From Rhodospirillales bacterium (lineage in GTDB: Bacteria > Pseudomonadota > Alphaproteobacteria > ATCC43930 > CGMCC-115725), in assembly GCA_015654725.1 (NCBI GenBank), contig JAATGI010000373.1, positions 1 through 12,399 of the forward strand: a DNA stretch of 12,399 nucleotides, in the 5' to 3' direction. The notes below the pieces were generated by a model that was not told the DNA's origin, made no database searches, and worked only from the letters and a program-made list of their open reading frames with translations. Positions 6,694 to 12,399 of this stretch are shown one piece after another. The translations under genes and the position numbers were made by a program. Position 1 is the stretch's first letter. Every line of letters begins with the position of its first letter.

Positions 6694-7647
6694 ATGCGGG
6701 CGCTCGGCCATTCCGACATCGCGGCGCTGGCCAGCCCGCGCGATCTCGTCCCCGTCATCGCCGAGGCGATGCGCCAGGTCTCGGCGCGCCGGGTCGAGAT
6801 GCCGTTGCGTTTCGTGGTGCCGTTGGCGCCGGGCGAAGGCTTCGGCGTGATGACCGGCGCGATGCAAGGTATCGGCCACGGCGCCAAGCTCTTGACCCTG
6901 AAGCGGCGCGAGAAAGGCTCGTCCCATACCGGCGCGCTCATTCTGTTCGATCGCGGCACTGGCGCGCCCACGGCGATCATGGATTCGGGCCTCGCCACCG
7001 CACTGCGCACGGCGGCCGCGAGCGCGGTCGCGACCCAAGCGTTGGCGCGCGCGGAGGCCGCGACCCTCGCCATTCTCGGCACCGGCGAGCAGGCGCATTT
7101 TCACATCGAGGCGATCCGGACAATTCGCCCGATCCGCCGCGTGCTGATCTGGGGCCGTTCGCCCGACAAGGCGGCGGCGCTGGCGGCGAAATTCTCCGAG
7201 GCGCGGGCGGCATCGTCGATCGCGGAGGCCTGCGCCGAAGCCGACATCATCTGTGCCGTGACCTCGGCGTCGACACCGATTCTTCAAGCTGCCTATCTGC
7301 CCGAGGGCGTCCATGTCAACGCCGTCGGCGCGTCATTGCCCTCGGCGCAAGAGATCGCGCCCGATCTTTACGGCGCGTGCCGCGCCTTCGTCGATTACCG
7401 GCTCTCGGCGGACGCTCAGGCCGGCGAGCTGATCGAGGCACGAAAGCTGGGCATCGTGCCGAGCGGGCGCGAGTTGCCTGAGATCGGCGAGGTGCTGCTC
7501 GGCCGCGCGCCGGGACGCGCCGATGCCAGGGAGCGCACGCTCTATCGCTCGCTCGGCCTCATCGCGCAGGACCTGGCGATCGCGGAATTCTTGCTAAGAC
7601 GCGCTATCGAGACCGGTCGAGGGACGGTCATCGACCTTTACAATTGA
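6694..7647 (+). CDS. Ornithine cyclodeaminase/mu-crystallin family NAD(P)-dependent protein
   Basis: A 317-aa member of the family that includes ornithine cyclodeaminase, some alanine dehydrogenases, ketimine and delta-1-pyrroline-2-carboxylate reductases. Landmarks are GHGAKLLTLKRR with Lys65, the substrate-side LRTAAASAVATQALA with Arg105, and the Rossmann motif LAILGTGEQAHFH (Gly129-x-Gly131-x-Gln133-Ala134). The segment HVNAVGASLPSAQEI lies where the catalytic acidic region of the family sits. The ATG is two bases after the symporter stop and lacks a good ribosome binding site, so translation probably depends on reinitiation. Orthologue-level function cannot be set. With an amidase next and a symporter before, an enzyme reducing an imine or deaminating an amino acid fits. 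The family call is firm. Confidence 0.88.
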   Translation: MRALGHSDIAALASPRDLVPVIAEAMRQVSARRVEMPLRFVVPLAPGEGFGVMTGAMQGIGHGAKLLTLKRREKGSSHTGALILFDRGTGAPTAIMDSGLATALRTAAASAVATQALARAEAATLAILGTGEQAHFHIEAIRTIRPIRRVLIWGRSPDKAAALAAKFSEARAASSIAEACAEADIICAVTSASTPILQAAYLPEGVHVNAVGASLPSAQEIAPDLYGACRAFVDYRLSADAQAGELIEARKLGIVPSGRELPEIGEVLLGRAPGRADARERTLYRSLGLIAQDLAIAEFLLRRAIETGRGTVIDLYN

Positions 7648-7650
7648 GGG
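7646..7650 (+). promoter_or_regulatory. Ribosome binding site of the amidase gene
   Basis: GAGGG sits 6 bases before the ATG at 7657 and overlaps the TGA of the preceding gene. It supports the chosen start and tight operon coupling. Confidence 0.6.
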
Positions 7651-7656
7651 CACCCG

Positions 7657-9078
7657 ATGAAATTTCCCGAATACGAATCCTTTGACGCCCTCGGCCTCGC
7701 CGGATTGATCCGCAAGCGCGAGGTGACGCCGCTCGAGGTGCTCGACGCCATGATCGAGCGCGTCGAGGCACGCAACCCAACAATCAACGCCGTGGTCATC
7801 AGGGCTTACGATCAGGCTCGCGCGATCATCGCCAAGGGTTTACCGGAGGGCCCGTTCGCGGGCGTGCCTTATTTCATCAAGGACCTTCACGCGCCGGTCG
7901 CGGGATTGCCGCTGACCCACGCGTCGCGGCTCTGGCTCGGCAATGTTTCGACTTTCGACAGCGAGACGGTGGCGCGTCTGCGCCGCGCCGGTTTTGTCAT
8001 CGCCGGCCGCACCAACGCGCCCGAGCTCGGGATGAACATCTCGACCGAGCCGGCGCTTTACGGCCCGACGCATAACCCGTGGAAACTCGATCACTCCGCG
8101 GGTGGCTCGAGCGGCGGCGCCGCGGCCGCGGTCGCCTCGGGCATGCTGCCGGCGGCGCATGCCACCGATTCGCTGGGCTCGATCCGGGTGCCCGCGAGTT
8201 GCTGCGGCCTTATCGGGTTGAAGCCGACGCGCGGCCGCAATCCCGTCGGGCCTCATCGCGGCGACGCCAGCAAGGGGCTGAGCCACGAACACTGTGTCGC
8301 GCGTACCGTGCGCGATTGCGCCGCGATCCTCGACGCAACGCAAGGACCGGACGAAGGCGCGCCCTGGTTCACCGCGCCGCCCGAGGAAAGCTTTCTGAGC
8401 CAAGTCCGGCGCGACGCTGGCCGCTTGCGCATCGGCCTCGTCACCAAGGCGTGGAACGGCGCGCCGGTCGATGCCGAATGCCAGGCGGCGGTCGAGCGTG
8501 CCGGCAAATTATGCGAGGCGCGCGGCCATCGGATCGTGCCGGTCGATCTCGATCATGATGGCCGCGCGCTGATCGATGCCTGCAACTTGATCTTGTTCTC
8601 GGGCCTCGGCGGCCTGGTCGCGCAACGTGAGGCCGAGCTTGGCCGCAAAGCGCGGCGCGAGGAGCTGGAGCCGCTGACTTGGGCCGCGATCGAAGCTTAT
8701 CGCGGCACGCTCGCGGTGGAGATGCACGCGGCACTCGCGCGCATCAATCGCGTCGTGCGCGCCACTGCCCACGCCTTCCGCGCGGTCGATGTCGTGATCA
8801 CGCCGACCCTGACGCTGCCGCCGGCGAGGCTTGGCACCTTTCGCACCGACCATGGCGATATAAAAAGCGCCAACGGGGCGAGCTTCGCCTACGCCGCGTT
8901 CACGCCGCTATTCAGCGCCAGCGGCCAGCCGGCGATGTCGTTGCCGCTCTATAAGAGCCGCGACGGGCTGCCGCTCGGCGTGCAATTGGCCGCGAGTTTC
9001 GGCGAGGACGCGACGCTGTTCCGCCTCGCCGCCCAGCTCGAAAGCGAGTTTATCGGCCGGCCGCCGCTGTCGAACTGA
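7657..9078 (+). CDS. Amidase signature family hydrolase
   Basis: A 473-aa amidase signature enzyme, the usual length. It hydrolyses a carboxamide to acid and ammonia or amine in the cytoplasm. The Ser-cisSer-Lys triad is complete: Lys75 in VPYFIKDLHAP, cis-Ser151 in SAGGSSGGAAAAVA, and nucleophile Ser175 in DSLGSIRVPAS. The spacings (24 and 100) match those of fatty acid amide hydrolase. The absence of the surrounding gatB/gatC genes and of a GatA-like C terminus argues against glutamyl-tRNA amidotransferase. The usual DxGGSIR is DSLGSIR here, a mild change next to the nucleophile. It is the last gene of the symporter operon. A 4-base gap separates it from the convergent cupin gene. The substrate is unknown; the context suggests an imported amide. 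Confidence 0.92.
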   Translation: MKFPEYESFDALGLAGLIRKREVTPLEVLDAMIERVEARNPTINAVVIRAYDQARAIIAKGLPEGPFAGVPYFIKDLHAPVAGLPLTHASRLWLGNVSTFDSETVARLRRAGFVIAGRTNAPELGMNISTEPALYGPTHNPWKLDHSAGGSSGGAAAAVASGMLPAAHATDSLGSIRVPASCCGLIGLKPTRGRNPVGPHRGDASKGLSHEHCVARTVRDCAAILDATQGPDEGAPWFTAPPEESFLSQVRRDAGRLRIGLVTKAWNGAPVDAECQAAVERAGKLCEARGHRIVPVDLDHDGRALIDACNLILFSGLGGLVAQREAELGRKARREELEPLTWAAIEAYRGTLAVEMHAALARINRVVRATAHAFRAVDVVITPTLTLPPARLGTFRTDHGDIKSANGASFAYAAFTPLFSASGQPAMSLPLYKSRDGLPLGVQLAASFGEDATLFRLAAQLESEFIGRPPLSN

Positions 9079-9082
9079 CGCG

Positions 9083-9961
9083 TTATTCCGCCGCCATCGC
9101 CGGCGCCGCCGCGCTCTTTTCCAGCCCGGCGAGGTTCGGCATGCCGAAATGCAGGATATCCAGGCCGCTGGTCGCTTCGAGGGTGAGCCGCTCGCCGCGG
9201 TCGAGATAGACCGCGGTGAGGCGGCGCAATTCTTGCCCGCCGGCGCGGCCGGTACCCGACAGCACCAAATAAAGCCCACGCCCGAAGGCATAATGCGAGG
9301 CGCCCGGGGCAAATTTGAAAAAGCTCGCGGCGCTGCGCCGCTCGGTGAACACGCCCAACAGCTTTTCCGATACCCCCGCCGACTGCTCCAGCGCGACCCA
9401 ATCGTAGTGAGCCGGGTTCATCATGAAGGGGCGGGAATAGCGCGGCTCCGGATAGGCCATCGGGCGGCGGTTCACATGCTCCCAGATCGCCTGATAGCCA
9501 TCGACATTACGCTTCCCTTCGACGTCGGCGCGGCGGCGGAACACGCCGTCCTTGAACTCGCCCTCGGCCTTGAGGTTCGCCACGCCGTCGCGCATCTCGT
9601 CCGCCGAGAGATAGCCGCTGCCGCTGGCGCCGCCGAATTGCAGCACGATGGTGGCGACATCGGCGCCGGCGCTTTGGGTTTGCGGCCCATAGGCCATGCC
9701 CTCGGGGAAATAGCCGACCATGCCGGCTTCGAGCTTGCCGTCGCGGTCGAAATCGAGCGCGCCTTCGAGCTGGTAGCGGATCTGCTCGAAATTATGGCGG
9801 TGGCGCGGCGAATAGAAATCGCCGCCGATCTTGCCAAGCGAGAGCTGGAAATTACCGAGCGTGCCCGGCTCGCCCTCGATGATGCGGATATAGTGGAACG
9901 TGCCGCCGCGATGCTCGAGCCCGCGCTCGAATTTCATCTCGTCGCCGTGAGCGATCTTCAT
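9083..9961 (-). CDS. Bicupin-like protein with incomplete metal site
   Basis: A 292-aa protein with an N-terminal cupin and a second, weaker cupin-like half. Motif 1 is SPRHRHNFEQIRYQLEG (residues 51-67) with His54, His56 and Glu59/Gln60. Motif 2 reads GYFPEGMAYGPQ, where the usual metal-binding His is Tyr91. The second half (about residues 205-280) has a beta-rich pattern (YLVLSGTGRAGG, LTLEATSGLDILHFG) but lacks the HxH pair. Cupins include gentisate and other ring-cleaving dioxygenases, isomerases and binding proteins. The start at 9961 is supported by GGGAG 7 bases upstream (plus-strand 9969-9973). An upstream in-frame ATG at 10039 would add 26 basic residues without a good ribosome binding site. 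It is transcribed alone, opposite its neighbours. Catalytic activity is not assured. Confidence 0.78.
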   Translation of the reverse strand: MKIAHGDEMKFERGLEHRGGTFHYIRIIEGEPGTLGNFQLSLGKIGGDFYSPRHRHNFEQIRYQLEGALDFDRDGKLEAGMVGYFPEGMAYGPQTQSAGADVATIVLQFGGASGSGYLSADEMRDGVANLKAEGEFKDGVFRRRADVEGKRNVDGYQAIWEHVNRRPMAYPEPRYSRPFMMNPAHYDWVALEQSAGVSEKLLGVFTERRSAASFFKFAPGASHYAFGRGLYLVLSGTGRAGGQELRRLTAVYLDRGERLTLEATSGLDILHFGMPNLAGLEKSAAAPAMAAE

Positions 9962-10057
9962 GGCTTTGCTCCCGCTGCGCGACCGGGTGTCGCGATTGTC
10001 CTGGCCGCGATGATAAACTCTTTTCCAACGCCAACCCAAGAGCTTCGAGGAAACGCC
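9962..10057. promoter_or_regulatory. Divergent intergenic region, cupin versus exported methyltransferase
   Basis: These 96 bases hold the cupin ribosome binding site (9969-9973, minus) and GAGG (10047-10050) 7 bases before the methyltransferase ATG. An AT-rich patch TGATAAACT (10011-10019) could be an extended -10 on the plus strand, but no matching -35 was found. No terminator or long inverted repeat is visible. Confidence 0.35.
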
Positions 10058-10879
10058 ATGCGCCGGACGCCAGGATGGATGGGATTAGCCGCATTGCTGA
10101 TATTGGCCATGCCAGGCCTCGCCGCGGCCGATTCGAGCGACGCCAAGCTCCAAGCCGCCATCGCCGGCCCGCAGCGGACCGAGGCCAATCGCGCCCGCGA
10201 CCGCTATCGCCATCCCGAGGGCGAGCTGCGTTTCCTGGGCCTCGAGGACGACCTGACCGTGGTCGAAATCATGCCCGGCGCGGGCGGTTGGTGGACCGAG
10301 ATTCTGGCGCCTTATCTGCGCGACCACGGCCGCTATTACGTGGCGCTTCCCGACGCCACTCATTCCGCCGGCGAGCAGCGCGCCAACGCCGCGTTCCAGG
10401 CCAAGATAGCCGCCGATCCCGCCACCTACGGCAAGGTGACGGTGACGCATTTCGACGGCGACCGGCTCGAGGTCGCGCCGCCCGGCAGCGCCGATCTGAT
10501 CGTGACCTTCCGCAATCTCCATGACTGGATGGCGCAAGGCACCGCCGAAGCCGCGCTCAAGGCGTTCTACCGCGCGCTCAAGCCGGGCGGCGTGTTCGGC
10601 ATCGAGGATCATCGCGCCGCCATCGACACGCCGCAGGACCCGAAGGCGGGAACCGGCTATATCCGTCAGGATTACGCCATAGCGCTGATCGAGGCCGCCG
10701 GCTTCAAATTCGTGGCGTCGAGCGAGCTTCTGGCCAATGCCAAGGACACCAAGGATTATCCCGCGGGGGTTTGGACCTTGCCGCCCACCTTGCGGCTCAA
10801 GGACCAGGACCGCGACAAATATCTCGCCATCGGCGAAGCCGACAATTTCCTGCTGAAATTCGTCAGGCCGAAGCGATAG
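10058..10879 (+). CDS. Predicted exported SAM-dependent methyltransferase-fold protein
   Basis: A 273-aa protein beginning with a Sec signal peptide: MRR, a hydrophobic core (residues 9-21) and an AAA-D site, with likely cleavage after Ala24. The mature part shows a class I methyltransferase fold. Motif I is VVEIMPGAGGWWTEIL (68-83), followed by a strand VTHFDGDRLE and motif IV-like ADLIVTFRNLHDW. ALKPGGVFGIEDHR then gives the post-IV strand and loop. It resembles the COG4798 'predicted methyltransferase' group, many of which also carry signal peptides. No cysteine follows the signal core, so it is not a lipoprotein. SAM is a cytoplasmic cofactor, so a true periplasmic methyltransferase would need an unusual supply, or the protein may bind something else. 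Start: GAGG 7 bases upstream. The frame is open far upstream only as the antisense of the cupin gene. No operon partner is evident. Confidence 0.83.
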   Translation: MRRTPGWMGLAALLILAMPGLAAADSSDAKLQAAIAGPQRTEANRARDRYRHPEGELRFLGLEDDLTVVEIMPGAGGWWTEILAPYLRDHGRYYVALPDATHSAGEQRANAAFQAKIAADPATYGKVTVTHFDGDRLEVAPPGSADLIVTFRNLHDWMAQGTAEAALKAFYRALKPGGVFGIEDHRAAIDTPQDPKAGTGYIRQDYAIALIEAAGFKFVASSELLANAKDTKDYPAGVWTLPPTLRLKDQDRDKYLAIGEADNFLLKFVRPKR

Positions 10880-10898
10880 CAGCCCTGCCTTCTCGGCA

Positions 10899-10928
10899 TC
10901 GACCGGAGCGGTGGACTCGACCTATAAT
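10899..10928 (+). promoter_or_regulatory. Candidate promoter of the LigB-like/MR operon
   Basis: A perfect TATAAT (10923-10928) lies 34 bases before the LigB-like ATG. TCGACC (10899-10904) is a four-of-six -35 candidate with an 18-bp spacer. The same TCGACC recurs at 10917-10922, directly next to the -10. The 18-bp spaced direct repeat could mark a regulator site. A small dyad ACCG-GAG-CGGT (10902-10912) lies between them. No regulator gene is in the window. Confidence 0.5.
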
Positions 10929-10962
10929 CGGCGCGACGGGAAAAAGGGCGATCGAGAAGACA

Positions 10963-11955
10963 ATGGCTGAAATCATCATGGGGGTCGGCACCTCCCACAC
11001 CCCGCTTCTGGCCATCGAGCCAAGGAAGTGGAACGAATACATCGCGCGCGATTACACGCGGGACAATCTGAACCTGTCGGACGGGCGCTGGGTCAGTTAC
11101 GACCAACTCAATCAGATGCGCAACGGGCGTTACGCCGACATCACCGATGTCGAGACCTTCGTCAGGAAAAGCGATATCTGCCAGCGCGCGCTCGATCGCC
11201 TGGGCGACGATATCGCCGACGCCGACCCCGATGTCATCGTCATCGTCACCGATGACGAGACCGAGCTGTTCGACCGCATGAATACGCCCGCCGTCTCGAT
11301 CTATTATGGCGACGACATCATAACCCATCCGCGCAAACGGCCCGAGCCGATGCCGAGCTATATGGCGAGGATGCTTCAGATCTACGGCATGGACGAGCCG
11401 CATACCTTCCCGGCGATGGCGGGTTTCGCGCGCGAATTGATCGAGCGCTTCATCGATCACGACATCGATATCGGCGCCGCGGCACAGGTTCAGGACCCGT
11501 ATAAATCCGGCTTCGGCCACGGCGTCGGCTTTGTCGAGACGCGCATTTTCCGCGACAAGAAAATCCCCGTGATTCCGTTGCTGCTCAATACCTATTATCC
11601 GCCCAACGCGCCGCGCGCCGCGCGCTGTCACGATATCGGCCGGGTGCTCCGGAAATGCATCGAGGCGAGCAAGGAGAAGCTGCGCGTCGCGGTCATGGCC
11701 TCGGGCGGATTGAGCCACTTCATCGTCGATGAGGAACTGGATCGCCGCGTTCTCGAAGGCTTTAAGCAAGGCAAGGCGGATTTGTTGCGCACACTACCCG
11801 CGCAGGCACTCAATTCCGGCTCGTCCGAGATCAGGAATTGGATCGCGGTCGCCGGCGCCGTCGAGGGCAAGGAAAATCGCTGGCTCGAATATCAGCCGCT
11901 CTATCGTACCCCCGCCGGGACCGGGATCGGCGTCGCCTTCGGTATTTGTAGCTGA
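10963..11955 (+). CDS. LigB-type (class III) extradiol ring-cleavage dioxygenase homologue
   Basis: A 330-aa protein of the family of the catalytic subunit of protocatechuate 4,5-dioxygenase (LigB). Characterised members open catecholic rings with Fe(II) and O2. Aligned from memory to Sphingobium LigB: ligand His12 matches His12 (GVGTSHTPLL), second-shell His127 matches His186 (GFGHGVGF), catalytic His195 matches His252 (ASGGLSHF), and ligand Glu242 matches Glu289 (SSEIRNWIAVAGAV). Ligand His61 (YNDHASAF) falls on Glu99 (TDDETELF). About 36 extra residues (20-56) separate the first and second ligand regions. There is no LigA-like small subunit next to it. The ATG is chosen because the family N terminus begins there; GAGAAG at 10954-10959 is a close ribosome binding site. 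It is the first gene of an operon with the MR-family gene 15 bases on. The fold is certain; activity and metal need testing. Confidence 0.85.
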   Translation: MAEIIMGVGTSHTPLLAIEPRKWNEYIARDYTRDNLNLSDGRWVSYDQLNQMRNGRYADITDVETFVRKSDICQRALDRLGDDIADADPDVIVIVTDDETELFDRMNTPAVSIYYGDDIITHPRKRPEPMPSYMARMLQIYGMDEPHTFPAMAGFARELIERFIDHDIDIGAAAQVQDPYKSGFGHGVGFVETRIFRDKKIPVIPLLLNTYYPPNAPRAARCHDIGRVLRKCIEASKEKLRVAVMASGGLSHFIVDEELDRRVLEGFKQGKADLLRTLPAQALNSGSSEIRNWIAVAGAVEGKENRWLEYQPLYRTPAGTGIGVAFGICS

Positions 11956-11970
11956 CGCCACGCGGCCGCG

Positions 11971-12399
11971 ATGAAGATCGCCAAGCTCGAGGATTTTCAC
12001 GCCGATGGCGGCTGGCGCACGCTGTCCTTTCTCAAGGTCACGACCGATGACGGCCTGATCGGCTGGTCGGAATTTTACCAAGGCTTCGGCGCCGGCGGCG
12101 TCGGCGAATTGATTCACCGCTTCGCGCCCCTGGTGATCGGGCTCGATCCGCGCCGGGTCGGGCGGATCGGCGCCACGCTGCGCGCGCTGACGCTGTTGGC
12201 GCCGGGCGGGCTCAACAACCAGGCCATCGCCGCCATCGAAAATGCCTGTCTCGACATCAAGGCCAAGGATTTGGGCGTTCCGGTCTGCGCCCTGTTCGGC
12301 GGCCCGTTCCGCGAGCGCATCCCGCTGTATTGGTCGCATTGCGGCAGCTTCCGCGCCGTTCACGCGGCCCTGTTCGAGCGCGTCCTCGGCACGCCGCCC
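11971..12399 (+). CDS. Mandelate racemase/muconate lactonizing enzyme family protein (3' truncated)
   Basis: The first 143 residues of an enolase-superfamily protein; the gene continues beyond the right edge. The N-terminal capping domain is complete in outline: MKIAKLEDF, VTTDDGLIGWSEFY, APLVIGLDP. The barrel begins at AIAAIENACLDIKAKDLGVPV and continues with LFGGPFRERIPLYWSHCGSF. These match mandelate racemase/galactonate dehydratase-like members more than true muconate cycloisomerase. The lysine and Mg2+-ligand residues that would set the reaction lie outside the window. It starts 15 bases after the dioxygenase stop with no clear ribosome binding site, so it is probably translated through the upstream gene. 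Members abstract the proton alpha to a carboxylate; the product is unknown. Confidence 0.87.
   Translation, partial: MKIAKLEDFHADGGWRTLSFLKVTTDDGLIGWSEFYQGFGAGGVGELIHRFAPLVIGLDPRRVGRIGATLRALTLLAPGGLNNQAIAAIENACLDIKAKDLGVPVCALFGGPFRERIPLYWSHCGSFRAVHAALFERVLGTPP

Noticed and set aside
9149..10057. Plus-strand frame running in phase into the methyltransferase gene, suggesting a larger fusion
   Set aside because: It is antisense to the cupin gene. The methyltransferase has its own ribosome binding site and signal peptide at 10058, which would be buried in a fusion.

Overview
The window is GC-rich, tightly packed bacterial DNA. High GC, gap or overlap lengths of only a few bases, and the families present (KpsS/KpsC-like capsule glycosyltransferase, phthalate-dioxygenase-type Rieske oxygenase, MHS-type symporter, LigB-type dioxygenase, PIN toxin module) suggest a soil or aquatic alphaproteobacterium. 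This is an inference: there is no rRNA or other placement marker. No tRNA, CRISPR array, insertion sequence or phage gene was seen.

Layout. (A) 2-628, + : the 3' end of a capsule polysaccharide glycosyltransferase/export gene. (B) 653-3100, + : an FAD aromatic monooxygenase resembling 3-hydroxybenzoate 6-hydroxylase, then a Rieske oxygenase alpha subunit. (C) 3101-3836, + : a compact toxin-antitoxin-like pair (77-aa putative antitoxin and a PIN-domain toxin overlapping by ATGA) with its own promoter-like sequence and repeats. (D) 3846-5299, - : a carboxymuconolactone-decarboxylase-family protein, then an SMP-30/gluconolactonase-type hydrolase, again joined by ATGA. (E) 5384-9078, + : an MHS-family symporter, an ornithine cyclodeaminase/mu-crystallin-family protein and an amidase, divergent from D. 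(F) 9083-9961, - : a bicupin-like protein. (G) 10058-10879, + : a SAM-methyltransferase-fold protein with a signal peptide. (H) 10963-12399, + : a LigB-type extradiol dioxygenase homologue and the 5' part of a mandelate racemase/muconate lactonizing enzyme-family gene that runs off the right edge.

How the genes may work together. Most enzymes fit catabolism of an aromatic compound or a lactone-forming intermediate: ring hydroxylation (flavin and Rieske oxygenases), ring opening (LigB-like, perhaps cupin), and lactone or enol-acid handling (SMP-30, CMD family, MR/MLE family). Import would be by the MHS symporter. The amidase and the cyclodeaminase-family enzyme suggest that at least one substrate carries an amide or an imine/amine nitrogen. 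No transcription factor, Rieske reductase or complete known pathway lies in the window, so the substrate cannot be named. The most unusual points are a LigB homologue in which a metal-ligand histidine aligns with Glu, a cupin lacking the histidine of its second motif, a predicted exported methyltransferase, and the self-contained toxin-antitoxin-like module with a possible RNA pseudoknot just before it.
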